64,000 bases of DNA from Flaveria trinervia (Eukaryota > Streptophyta > Magnoliopsida > Asterales > Asteraceae): the NCBI GenBank assembly GCA_025506515.1, contig CM046451.1, positions 37,153,595 to 37,217,594 on the forward strand, given 5' to 3'. The notes beneath the pieces were generated by a model, which saw nothing but the letters and a program-made list of their open reading frames with translations, was not told the DNA's origin and ran no database searches. The stretch's first letter is position 1; the number at the start of each line of letters is the position of its first letter. Positions 8,949-20,483 of this stretch are shown in pieces. The translations under genes were made by a program, and so were the position numbers.

Positions 8949-11671
8949 ATGGCAGCCATTTCCAAGACTATATGGAAACTAGAACCATGAGCAAGTCCCC
9001 ACTAATCACTCTTGATGAGTTTGATACATGGTGTTTGAGAATGGAAGGTTTCATCAGGTCTCTTGAATCAAGAATGTGGGAGTCTATTGAGAATGGACCT
9101 TTCATACCTAGCACCCCTTCTACTACTGGTGCTCGTATGATCCTTAGGGATGTGGCTAACTACTCTGATGAAGATAGGAAGAGATTAGAGATTGACTGAA
9201 AAGCCATGACAGCCCTTCAAACTACCCTTCCAAACTCTGTGTACAGAGGTTTCAAGAAGTGTAAAACAGCCAAGTAGCTGTGGGATGCACTGAAACTGAT
9301 GTATGAGGGTTCCTCTGAAGCCAAGGAGAACAAGAAGGATCTCCTGAAGCAACAATTTGAAAACTTTACCTTCAAAACAGGTGAAACCATGACTTAACAG
9401 TACTTTAGATATGTTGAGATTGTGGATACCTTTGTGGATGGAGGAGTTTCTCTTGAGAATAGAGACATTGTAAGGAAGTTCATGTCCTCACTTCCTAGGA
9501 AATGGACACACTACTGTGTGGTGATCAAGAGAACTGAAAATCTTAAAACTCTTACTTTGACAGAGTTATATGGGATTTTCAGTCGCTACCAGATGGAGAT
9601 GAATATGCAAGGTTCATCTGGCAACTCCAACAATCAAATGGGTTCAGCCTTACATGTTGTTGAAAGGGACAACATAGAACCTAAACATCATCTCATATGC
9701 TACCCTAACAACTCACCAAAGGGTCCTTTCATCACCTTCCCAGAGACACCAAGGGAGAACTACACTCACGGAAGCCCATTCCATGAGACAAGCTCTTCTC
9801 AAGCTTTTGTGTCTTCGGATGAAAGCTGTGGCAACTCTCTTTTCACTCTTGAAGATTTGGACGATATTCATCCAGATGACCTGGAATACATGGAAATAGT
9901 CCAGTAGATGGCTCTTCTCACTCACAGAGCCAAGAAGTTCTACAAGAGGACTGGAAGGAAGTTTCTAAGCAATGCAACCAGTGGAAACTTTGGCCTAGAC
10001 AAAGGCAAAGTCAAGTGTTACAACTGTAACCTGATGGGCCACTTTGCTAGAGAGGGTAAGGCACCTAGAACAAATGGTGGCCAAACACAGTCCAGACCAA
10101 ACTACACTGACAAAGCTCTCTAGAATGAGAAGTCAAAGCAGCAGACTGTTGTTGCTATTGAAGAAGGAGGCTTTGACTGGAGCTTTTGGGTGGAAGATGC
10201 TTCTCCTAACCAAGCATTGATGGCAGATCATGATGAAGCCAACGTATTGGAACATCTTTGTACTCCTGAATGCATTACTAATGTTAATAGATACAGGTCC
10301 TATAACTTGGAAATGAGATCTGACTTTGAGTCCTTAAACATTTTAAAATCTAATTTTAGAAAGTCTGAAAATGATTATAAACTGAAGATAGAGGACTTAG
10401 AGAAAACCATTTCAGTTCTAAAACATGAACACATAGATTTTAGAGCTCAAATCAAAGATCTCATAACCAAGTTGACTGAGTGCCAGGATGAGCTTGTGAT
10501 CAGCAAAGCCAGGGCAGAAAAGAGTGTTCTTGACGAAGAGACCTTCAAGAACATGATATCCTCAGCCGTGCACAACAAGGTGTGCTATCAAAACAGGCAG
10601 GGACTGGGATCCAATGAGATAGCTCCTCCACACACAATTTTGTCTGTAAGATCACCTAGGTATTGAACTTGTGAAGATGAGCTTCGTCTCATAGATCCTA
10701 TGAGTGAACAGGATGAAGAAGAGAAAGTGAAGAATTTCTCTAAGAAGAGTGAAGAGGAGGATTCCAAGAAGGGACACTATTCTTCTGAGGAGAAGAAGAA
10801 GACTGTGATGACCAAGTCCGTGAGAAAAAACTTGATCAGAAAGAGCAAAAGAAAGGCCAGAAAGGCTCAAGAGATCAAGGCTACTTTTGACTCTAAGCAG
10901 AAACAAGTTTTTATCTCTGCAGGGTTTAAAGTGGTAGGGACTAAAGACATCAACCAAAACTCTTCTGTTAAGAGTTCTGGTTCTTGTTCAACTCATCTCA
11001 GTAACAAGAAGAAGACTGATCTGCTATGTACCACTGCTGCACAGCCTAGACCGTCAAACTCCAAGAACAGTTCTCATCCCAAGATGATGGTCTCAGCATC
11101 TGCAAAGATGAAGGTGGAGAAGGGATGTGACCAAAGACAGTCTTGTTCCCAGCAAAAGGCTCTTGTGAAGAAAAAAATGATATGTGTCATGTGTGAAAGT
11201 ACCACTCACATTGCTAAGGATTGTCCCTATAATTCTAAAGGTACTGTCCATATGACCAAAACAAAGACTTCAAAGAGTCTCAAGAAGATTCAAGCTTTGG
11301 AAGGAAAATTTGTTTCCTTTGGAAGCTCCAAATCTAAGAAGAGGGCAAGTGGAAAATTATCCTCGGAAGAGAAGTTGGTCTCGAAAGAAAGGAGTTATTC
11401 CGAAGCACTGAAGTCTGCTGTAGTGTCTGCAGAATCTTCCGAAGGTTCAGTCATTAAAACTTCCGAAGTTCCAAAAGCTTCCGAAGTTTTGAAGGTCAAG
11501 TCCAAGACTCCAACGGTGGTGTGGAAGTCTAAGAAAGACCAAGTGACTGAGAATTCTCCATCAACAATAGCTCAAGATCCTCTTAGTACAACCATAGGAT
11601 CTATTACTGTTTATTTAGCTTCTGTTAATGAGCCTAAGACAAGCAAGGTTTGGGTTTCCAAATGTAAGTAA
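8949..11671 (+). pseudogene. A gag and its long C-terminal extension
   Basis: Gag builds the particle and packages element RNA. ATG 8949 opens the region; a one-base slip before 8972 puts the rest in a single frame through to 11671, broken only by stops: TGA 9197, TAG 9275, TAA 9395, TAG 9905, TAG 10121, TGA 10664. Features in order: N-terminal capsid region with a RRMEGFI-like segment (here LRMEGFI), ENFTFKTGET block, first zinc knuckle at about 10017-10058 (CYNCNLMGHFAREG, last Cys replaced by Gly), DWSFW motif at about 10176, coiled-coil-like helix at about 10330-10520, Lys/Ser-rich linker, second zinc knuckle CVMCESTTHIAKDC (11186-11227, intact), a linker in which TTCCGAAG repeats encode Ser-Glu (11370-11490), and the end motif KVWVSK. 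Homologous to E gag. Confidence 0.85.
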
Positions 11672-11689
11672 TCATTTTCTTTGTGCATG

Positions 11690-13470
11690 GACAGCTGAAG
11701 ACAAACAAAAATGTCTGGATCATAGATAGTGGCTGTTCCAGGCACATGACAGGCAATAGGTCACTACTCTAGAACTTTGAAAGGATTGATGGAGGACCTA
11801 TTGCTTTTGGAGGAGATGAAGGTGGTTACATTTCTGGAAGGGGCAAGGTCATAAATGGTAAGCTCAGCATTGAAAAGGTAAACTTTGTCAAGGAGCTTGG
11901 GTACAATCTTCTGAATGTATCCTAATTTTGTGATCAGAGTCATAACATGCTCTTTACTGAGCATGAATGCATTGTTCTCAAGCCTGGTGTGATCATTTCT
12001 CATGAGCATATCCTGCTTAGAGCCCCCAGGAAATGGAACATGCACAAGATGGATTTGCAAGAAACATCTCCCTCTGGAGAAGTTTCATGCTTTATGTTTA
12101 AAGCAAATAGTGATGAGTCTTTCCTATGGCATAAAAGAATGTGCCATGTAAACTTTAAGAACATGAATAAACTAATTAAGCATGATTTGGTAATTAGGAT
12201 GCCAAAGAAAGAGTTTACAAGTGATGACCACTGTGTTGCATGTCTGAAAGGGAAGCAACATAAGGTATCTCACAAGACAAAGGAAAAGAACTCCATCACT
12301 ACACCCCTACACTTATTAGATATGGATCTCTTTGGCCCCACTAGTGTAATGAGTCTAGGAAAGACCTCTTATTGTTTAGTGATCACAGATGACTTTACAA
12401 GATTCACCTGGGTCTTCTTCCTTAGAACTATGGATGAGACTCCTGAGATTCTAAAGAATTTCATTAAAGATTGAGAATCAATTGATCACAAGGTCAAAAT
12501 CATAAGATGTGATCAACGAACTGAATTTAAGAACCAAATCCTTGATATATTTTGTGATGAAAAGGGTATTACAAGACAATACAATGCTCCCAAGACTCCT
12601 TAGCAGAATGGTATTGCTGAGAGGAGAAACAGGACACTGATTGAAGCTACAAGAACCATGTTGTCTGACTCTAAGCTGCCCATCACCTTCTAGGCAGAGG
12701 CAGTCAACATTGCCTGCTATGTGCAGAATAGAGTTTTAGTAGTTAAGACTCATGGCAAGACTCCTTATGAACTTTGGCACAAGAGGAAACCTTTCATTGG
12801 TTTTCTCAGGTCATTTGGATGTCCTTTTACCATCTTGAATACCAAAGATCAAATTGCCAAGTTTGCTGAGAAATCAGATGATGGACACTTTATTGGGTAC
12901 TCCTCTCAAGCTAAGGCTTCTAGAGTATACAACCTCAAAACTAGAATTGTTGAGCAGTTAGCCAATGTGACTTTCAATGAACACACATCCTGTGTAGCTG
13001 GTTCTGGTCCTGATTGGCTATTTGATCTTGACTTAGTTACCAACTGTTTTAACAAATCTTGTGAGAATGTTTCAGGATCTGCAGAAAATTTAAATACAGG
13101 TGATCCTAATACAAGATTTGAGCTAAGAAGACCTTCAACTCATACATCTTCAGCTTTAGTTGGAACTACTTCTGCAAATGAGGTTTCTATCAGCACTACA
13201 ATGACAAACTCAGCTGATACATCTTGGGTGCCTTCAAATTCCAGCTCAAAGGCTCTACAACCAGATAAGAACACCTCAATTATGGAAGACAATAATGGTG
13301 GTGGTGACAGTGATCAAGAATTTCTTGATGCTACTAACCACACCATATATGAGAACATCAATGATGTCACACACTGCTTGGATCAAGTTTCTCTTGAAAA
13401 GTGTGCTGATGTGGTGGGAGAAACATCTATGCCAGATCTAAATTTCTCTAATTTAGATCTTTCTCAATAA
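11690..13470 (+). pseudogene. A protease and integrase
   Basis: One frame covers protease and integrase. Protease: WIIDSGCS at about 11716-11739 has the catalytic DSG. The zinc-binding domain of integrase follows (H-H at about 12130-12150, C-C in CVACLKG at about 12235). Core: MDLFGP holds the first Asp, RCDQRTEF (normally RSD-G-EF) the second, NGIAERRN the Glu, so the D-D-E triad is present though its surroundings are altered. Stops: TAG 11770, TAA 11923, TGA 12472, TAG 12601, TAG 12691. The tail past 13000 is a low-complexity Ser/Asn/Asp-rich spacer ending at 13470. Integrase joins element DNA to the genome in the nucleus; this copy cannot encode it whole. Confidence 0.85.
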
Positions 13471-15122
13471 CTTGCTGTGATTCCTCAGCTTAGGATCCAC
13501 AAGTCTCACCCCACCATAAAATCACTGGAGATGTTGTCACAGGGGTAAGGACAAGAGGACAAACCCATGAAGCAAATGTTTGTTTTCACTCTTGTTTCTT
13601 ATCCCAAATAGAGCCAAAGAAAGTTGATGAGGCTCTAAAGGTTGGAGGTTGGGTTGAAGCTATGCAACAAGAGCTGCTTCAATTCAAAAGGCAAAAAGTT
13701 TGGAACCTTTGTCCTCTTCCTTCTGGGAAGACTACCATTGGAACCAAATGGGTGTTTACGAACAAGAAAGATAATAGAGGCATCATCATCAAGAACAAAG
13801 CTAGACTGGTCGTTCAAGGATACACACAAGAAGAAATGATTGACTACACTGATGTTTTTGCTCCAGTGGCAAGATTAGAAGCTATTAGGATATTCCTGGC
13901 ATTTCCTACAACCAAGAACTTCAAGGTCTTTCAGCTTGATATGAAGTGTGCCTTTTTATATTTAGTGATTGATGAAGAGGTATATGTCAAACAGCCACCT
14001 GGTTTTGTAGATCCTGATCATCCTGATTATGTCTACATGCTTAACAAAGATCTCTATGGGCTGCATCAGGCACCCAAGAAGTGGTATGAGACACTATCTG
14101 AGTATCTTTGTAAACATGGATACAGGAGAGGTACTATAGATGGAACTCTCTTCATCAAAGGACAGAGAAATGACATATTGCTAGTTCAAGTGTATGTGGA
14201 TGACATCATCTTTGGTTCAATTAATCTAAAGCTCTGTAAAGAATTTGAGAAGCTGATGAAAGACAGATTTGAAATGAGTGCCATGGGGGAAATCAATTTC
14301 TTTCTGGGAATTCAAGTGAAGCAAGTTGAAGATGGCATCTTCATAAGTCAGTCAAAGTATGTTTAGGACATACTCAAGAGGTTCAACATGACTAACTGCA
14401 AGATTACTAAGACACCCATAGCCATAAACCACTCCCTTGGACCTGACCTTGAGGGGGAGTGTGTAGATGAACACTTATACAGAGCTATGATTGGGTCTCT
14501 TATGTATCTTACTGCTAGCAGTCCTGATATTATGTTTGCTACATGCATCTATGCAATATATCAAGCCAACCCTAAGATGTCTCACCTCATCACTATCAAG
14601 AGGATTCTAAGATACCTCAAAGGTGCATCAACACTTGGTTTATGGTATCCTAAGAATTCTGACTTCAATCTGTATGCCTATATAGATAGTGATTATGGTG
14701 GTTGCAACATGACTGCAAAGTTTACATCTGGGGGATGTCAGTTCCTTGGTGGAAGGGTTGTCTCACGGTAATGCAAGAAACAATCCTGTGTCTCTGCATC
14801 AACTGTGGAAGCTGAATACATTGTTGCTGCAAGCTGCTATGCTCAAGTGCTTTGGATTTAGAATCAGATGCTAGACTATGGGTTAAACTTCAAGGAGACT
14901 CCCATTCACATAGACAATAACAATGCTATCTCAATCATAGAGAATCCTATGCAGTACTCAAGGACCAAGCACATCAATATGAGGTATCATTTAATAAGAG
15001 ATAACCATGAAAATGGATTAATTAAACTGGTCAAAGTTCACACATATGAACAATATGTTGATCTGTTCACAAAGGCTTTTGATGAACAAATATTTAAATA
15101 TCTAATTCAGCTATTGGGATGA
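13471..15122 (+). pseudogene. A reverse transcriptase and RNase H
   Basis: After a degenerate linker (13471-13660) the frame from 13662 reads as copia RT: GTKWVF, QGYTQEE, DVFAPVARLEAIR, LDMKCAFLY and the active site YVDDIIFGS (about 14193-14219). RNase H follows (LRYLKGA, LGLWYP, DSDYGG, then TKHINMRYH and LFTKAFDEQ). Stops are TAG 14364, TAA 14769 and one TAG near 14860; the frame is otherwise continuous to 15122. RT copies RNA to DNA in the particle and RNase H removes the RNA strand. The fingers motif is slightly altered but the catalytic aspartates remain. Confidence 0.9.
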
Positions 15123-15843
15123 ATAACTTTGAGTAGGTTTTTCTTAAAACTAATTCTTATTATTTCTTAAAATATGTGTTCCTATGTTGTCTAGTTCACC
15201 ACTTCATAAGCTCTTGTTTTCTTTGGATGAAAATTTCTTATTTGAAGACTTTCCTTAGACTTTTGAAAAATTTCTGATACTTTGGAAGTTATACTTTTAA
15301 CTTCGGAAGCAAATCATGCCTTTAAAATAAAAAACTGTCTAAGAAATTTACCTTCGGAAGAGGTTTCAAATCTATCTTCCGAAGCTTAAATACTTGTCTC
15401 AGACACTTACTTATTTTAAGGACCATTTACTTCCGAAGCAAAATTAACTCTCGAAAGCTTTGTTATTTTATATACAAAGCAATCAAGCTTTAATTTCTAT
15501 TCCGAAGCAAAATTCTCAAAACTCTCAGGAAAATCTTCGAAGTCATTTTAGCTTCGGAAGCTTTTTAATTAAAACTTCCGAAGATAATTAACCTTCGGAA
15601 GCTTTTGAATTCCAAGAAAACTAATTTTTGAGCAAAATGTAAACTACTGTTTTAGAGGTGGGATCGACATTCGGATTTCAAAGTTTATCCTCTTTCATTA
15701 AACTTTATCTGAAATCCTTTTCACATATATAGCCAATGGTTTCCCCGTCTTTCTATCATCTGTTCTTTCTCCAAACCTAAAACCCCAAATTTCTCTCTGA
15801 AATTTCTTTCTTCCTTCTTTCTTTATCTTTAAGCTACCTCACA
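15123..15843 (+). other. A linker after RNase H, with TTCCGAAG repeats
   Basis: This non-coding stretch carries about ten copies of TTCCGAAG or its complement, exact or with one change, between 15290 and 15610. A pyrimidine-rich leader-like stretch (about 15740-15840) precedes the ATG of the next ORF and contains a TATATA stretch near 15725, so a subgenomic start or splice acceptor for that ORF is possible. The same linker in E (22964-23608) has the same repeats. Confidence 0.7.
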
Positions 15844-18800
15844 ATGGCCAACCTTGCTCACAAAAATGACCCAAACTTTACCATGCAGCTGCACAGGCAA
15901 CACAATTAAGTTGCTCTGTTAAGCTCTGAAAAAGATCCTCATTTCTCAGAGGTTTGTCAATTCTTAGCTTTGTCCAACTACTTCACCTCCTTAACAATTG
16001 ATCCTCCACTCTATGAGTATCATCTGCTAGAATTTTGAAAAACCAGCCAAGAGGTTGTCATGGATGGGGAGAAGGCACTGTCTGCCACAGTGCAGGGGAG
16101 AACAATCTTCATCACTCTGGCTATCATTAACATGCATCTTCAGCTGGATGATGAAGAATGTGAGGTGTTCTTCCCAAAGGAAGCTGTTAATCTCCTTTGA
16201 GCAGATGGGATATGAGGGGGATTTCTCTGTAAAGACCTTAGGAAAGGGAAGGTCTCATCCCATTGGAGATTCCTACTCCATGTGGTCATCCACATCTTAT
16301 AAAACAAGCATGGTGGATGGGACTAGATTCTGAGGATCTCTTTTTATCATCCATGGAATGATTCAGGGGTCAAGTTCAGGTGCTCTCAGTTTGTTTATAC
16401 CAACCTGCTTGCTAACTTAGACTCCTTAGAATATACATGTTTCCTAGATATGTCCAGTACATTCTTAACTGTGAACTGCGCTCACAGTTAAGGGAAACAG
16501 GTAACATTCTTAAACTAGGGCAGATGAAGCCCGGCATCTTAAAAATACTGAGAATGCCCACTATTGGCTTCTCTGGGTAGAAACAACCCTAGTCCAAAAA
16601 ATGTTAGAGCTCATTGATCAAGTGACAACCTAGCATCACAAGCTAGTGTTGAACCCACACCTACTACATTTCAACCACCCACACAACCTCAAATCACCTC
16701 ACTTACCAAAGAAAATCCAAACAAACCCTGCTTAGACTATTCAGTCTGTGGAGGCCCCCATATACCTACCACACAGGAAGAAGTGGACACTAGAGCTCCC
16801 ATTTCTCCTGAGGAGCAAACCACTCCCATCTCTTCAAGGATCAGTGCTGAGGTTCCTCATGCTCAACCTGATGAGCTCATTACCTAATCTGCCATAAGCC
16901 ATCACTCTGAGTCTCAACACTCAAGTGATCAACCCTCACCAGACAGTTACCATCCCCAGCCTATAGATCTCAACCAACCAATTCCCAACCTTGACTTCTA
17001 TACCGATGAAGATCTAGGTTTCAGTGAGTATAATGAGTCTCTCTTCTTTACCCCTAGTCAAAGAGATATGAATGCTTCTGAGTCTCCTATATCTATCCCA
17101 CATCAGTCACCTACAACTGAGGTGGACACTTCTGAACCTGTTCAGGATGTCCATATGGAAGAGGCTCTCACTTCTGAAAGTGATTACATCATTAAGAACT
17201 CAACCATGGCAACTCAGGCCACTGACTTCTCAACTAAGATTACGAGTGAGTAGAGGAAAACCAGCAGCCAAGAAACTCAAGCTGGTGGTGAGAGAGAGGA
17301 CTTTGGTCCAATCATCTCATCCCCCAATGAGTCTTCTAATGAAGATGAGGGGAACCTAAGACTAAAGGTGCAAAAACTGTCTAAAACATGCACATATTTA
17401 GTCTCCAAGGTTAGTCACCTTGAATCTCAAGTGACTACCTTACACAACAAGGTCAATGATCAGCAACTTGAGATTTCATATCTTAAGGAAAAACTAGCTG
17501 GGAGACCTTTAAGAAGACCTCAACCAGGAACACAAGAACCTATGGAGGTGATTGACCTAACTCCTAGCTCACCTATGCAAGTGGGTGATGCTACCAAAAA
17601 GGGGGAGAAAGTCTTCACTACCACAGAACCTGGGAGTTCTTTAGAGAGAATAGAATTTGAAGACTCACCATCTTCACTTGCAAATGTGCCTACTTGACAA
17701 CTTCCTCAAGTTCACTTCAATGTAAACTCCATAGACTCCCTGTTATAGAGTCTGTTTGAGGAAGGAATACCAATGGCAGTGTCACCTTCATCTATTTCCA
17801 ATCATATCATTGGATAGAGGTATGACAGCAACAAGAGAGCCCTAATAATCATGAAAGTTCAAGGGGAGCAAGAAATCTTCAACTTTCAGATCTTGAACGA
17901 TTATGACAGTCTGGATCTAGTCAACATGCCACTTGTCAATCCAAGCAAATCAAGACAAGCTGACAGATTGGCTCAAAGAATCCAAGATAGGATTAGTGCA
18001 GAGTTCAGCCTAAGAAGGAGACGTGTGGGAATCAGGTAATGTCATCGGTCAACTGGATGTCGAGGTAGACCCTAAGATTTGCTTCATAGGGGAAACCTTG
18101 GCTGAAGGCCCAGTGATAGAACCTGAGAGCCCTGCGTTATCACCAACAACTACTGCTATGATCAATGCCTTTTTGAGACACCTGCTGGTGAAGGTGATTC
18201 ACAACCTCTCTCTGGAAAGAGCTTAGAAGCTGCTACAAGCAATAAAGGCCAAAGCTTTCTCCACCCTGAGTCACAAAGGTCTGTGAGTGACAAAGGGAAA
18301 AGAAAGATGACATCTGAGGAGATTGAGGAGGAGGAGAGAGAGAGGAAAAGGAGGTTGAGGGGAGAAAGTTCCTCTGCTGGGTCTTTAAGGCTCATGGAGT
18401 CTGCTATCAGGGCTGCCCCAGACCAGATACTTAGAATGTTGAGTTAAGGTCAGTCAGGATAAATTATCTACAGACAATGAACTATGACATTGACAGTGTC
18501 ATTTCTCTCCCTTTAGATGAGTTAAATGAACAGGTTGAAATGGAAAGGTCAAGGGAGAAGAAAGAGGCAGAAGATGCAGAGCTCCTAGTACAAGTCAAAG
18601 AAGAGAGAAGAAGGAAAAGACTGTACAAGGATATGCCTATCCTCTCCCTAGTTCAAGAAATTCCTGAACAGGAGGATGTAGTTCAACAAGAACTTCAGGT
18701 AGACAAGGAAGAAGATAGGATCAAGATGATCAACTACCTGAGTGCCACATGCCTCTATCAGGAAGAAGTACTTCTTCCCTTGTCCTATGACTATGTAGAG

Positions 18801-19642
18801 TTTGGGTACTTAAAACAACTTGAACTTGAGATAGTCAGAACAGAAAGACAACTAAGAAAAAGCTAAGGGAAGAAGCTGCAAAATCAAGAGCCATCATCCA
18901 AAAGAGCATGAAGAAGTCTGCTGACAGGCAGAGGATGATGAGCTTTTTGAAGCTATATGGATTCTCCAAAAGGATACTTGGCCCCATGTCTCTATCCACT
19001 ATGGATGAGCATATTAGGGTGATCAAGCAAAAGATCAAAAATGGTGTGCTCATTGACTTACACTTCACTCCAAGTCAAGCCCCACCTGAAGTGGAGGTTA
19101 AGGTTGAACAACCAAAGACAACACAACCTGGACCTCCTGCAAGCTTCATCTTCTGATCCATAGTAGGGTCAACCTATTCTCCTTCTGAGCCTGAGAGAGA
19201 GAAAGTCCCAACTGAGAAAGACAATGAAGATCAATCTGGTACTACAGGCCAGTCTTCTCAGTTTAAATCTGTTAAGAAAAAGAAGAGGATGGCTTCTAAA
19301 CCAAAGCCATAGAAGAAGAAGATTGCAACCTCTTCTAAACCCCAGAATGAGTCAGAACATCCTGAGGATGTGCAGCCAGAGGATGCTACATCCACTCTAA
19401 TTTAAACAGCTCTTCTAGCATCAGGAAGACCCATTTTGTCTTGGACATACACCACAAATCCAGAAGGATGGCATGTCATCAGAGATCAAGGCACTAAAGA
19501 CATTTACACATGGCAAGATATGTTTCAGTTGCCTCCGCATGATCTCTTTGATATTAGAAGACATTTTAACAGTCTGAAGGATCCTGATCACCTTATAAAG
19601 AAAGGAATGGTGATCATCCTAATAAGGACTGTTGATATCTAA
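15844..19642 (+). pseudogene. A env-position ORF (function unknown)
   Basis: ATG 15844 opens a long broken frame matching the ORF in E (start 22963) and C (start 40376): all begin Met-Ala followed by a short polar stretch. In order: a globular N-terminal part (15844-16560) with stops, a Pro/Thr/Ser-rich part (16600-17350), a heptad-like coiled coil at about 17370-17500 (VSKVSHLESQVTTLHNKVND), a polar part with the word DATKKG (about 17585-17605), then charged helical blocks at 18477-18866 and 18908-19156. It ends at TAA 19640-19642. I see no signal peptide, fusion peptide or membrane anchor. The ORF after RNase H is a trait of Maximus/SIRE copia elements, sometimes called env-like; no envelope role is shown here. 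Confidence 0.65.
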
Positions 19643-19672
19643 AGTCTACTAAGTGTTTTGGTAGCATCAGCC

Positions 19673-19683
19673 TAGGGGGAGTT
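19673..19683 (+). other. Polypurine tract of A
   Basis: TAGGGGGAGTT immediately precedes the 3' LTR start TGTAGAG. Confidence 0.85.
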
Positions 19684-20483
19684 TGTAGAGATTAAAAAAG
19701 AGCCTGATGCAACCTAAACATCTTATGTCTATCCTGCATGTTGCACAAGTGCAATGAAGAAGAATGCTTGGGAAGTTTCACACATGCAACAAAAATACTC
19801 TAAGTGTGAAATCTTCCGAAGCCAAGGCCAATATCTTCCAAAGCCAAATATGAAGTCTTCCGAAGCCTCAGAGACAAAGTCTTCCAAAGCTTGAACTTAT
19901 GAAGACTGATTTCTTCCGAAGACTTTTGACACATGCTTTATCTGATGTACTATTCCATAAAGTTGGACACATTTCCGTTGCATCCCTGCAAGTCACCAAC
20001 TTACATAAGTTGGTGAAAAGGTCCATGCTCTTGGTAACTGTATATTGTGGTCTTGAGTGTGTAACTTTCTACTTCATGTACTTTATCCTTTTTGTAATAG
20101 ATAAGGATATGAGCTATGGCATGTCATAGTCACTAGTCAAAAGGCAATCTGGATTTTGAATTTATAATTGATTTTGTTTGTGTTTAGTCAATTGTATCCA
20201 GCTGGCTTTCAAAGTATAGTCGACTGTAGGTTGTAGTATAAGTATTCCTTATTCTTGTATCTTTCCATTATGCTTTGTAACACTTGTAATAGAACTTGAG
20301 AAAGCAATATACTACAATCTTGAAACCATCTCACTGTGTATTTTGCTCTTGTGTTCTGTCTCTTATATTACTTGTGTTCTTAGTGTCTTACTTTAGTTAA
20401 TCTAGTCTTACTGTTTGATTAAGTTTGGTTAATCTCCTCTTTGTATTTTTGTGTTGTAACTCACCCCCTTCAACGAACCTGTA
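19684..20483 (+). repeat. 3' LTR of A
   Basis: 800 bases, matching 8069-8866. It ends CCTGTA and is followed by the target duplication GCTTC. Several TTCCGAAG motifs of the 5' LTR are intact here where the other copy has a change, and the reverse, as expected for independent decay. A TATA-like stretch is at about 20236-20244. Confidence 0.92.

Larger units (their letters stand above)
8069..20483 (+). mobile_element. Ty1/copia element A (SIRE-like), complete
   Basis: A complete 12.4-kb element with LTRs 8069-8866 and 19684-20483, primer-binding site, gag, protease, integrase, RT, RNase H, env-position ORF and polypurine tract. The 5-bp target duplication GCTTC is at 8064-8068 and 20484-20488. 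It lies in the env-position ORF of E in the opposite orientation. LTR identity is about 92 percent by eye. A and E share U3 motifs and R-region text, so they are sister subfamilies. Confidence 0.93.
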
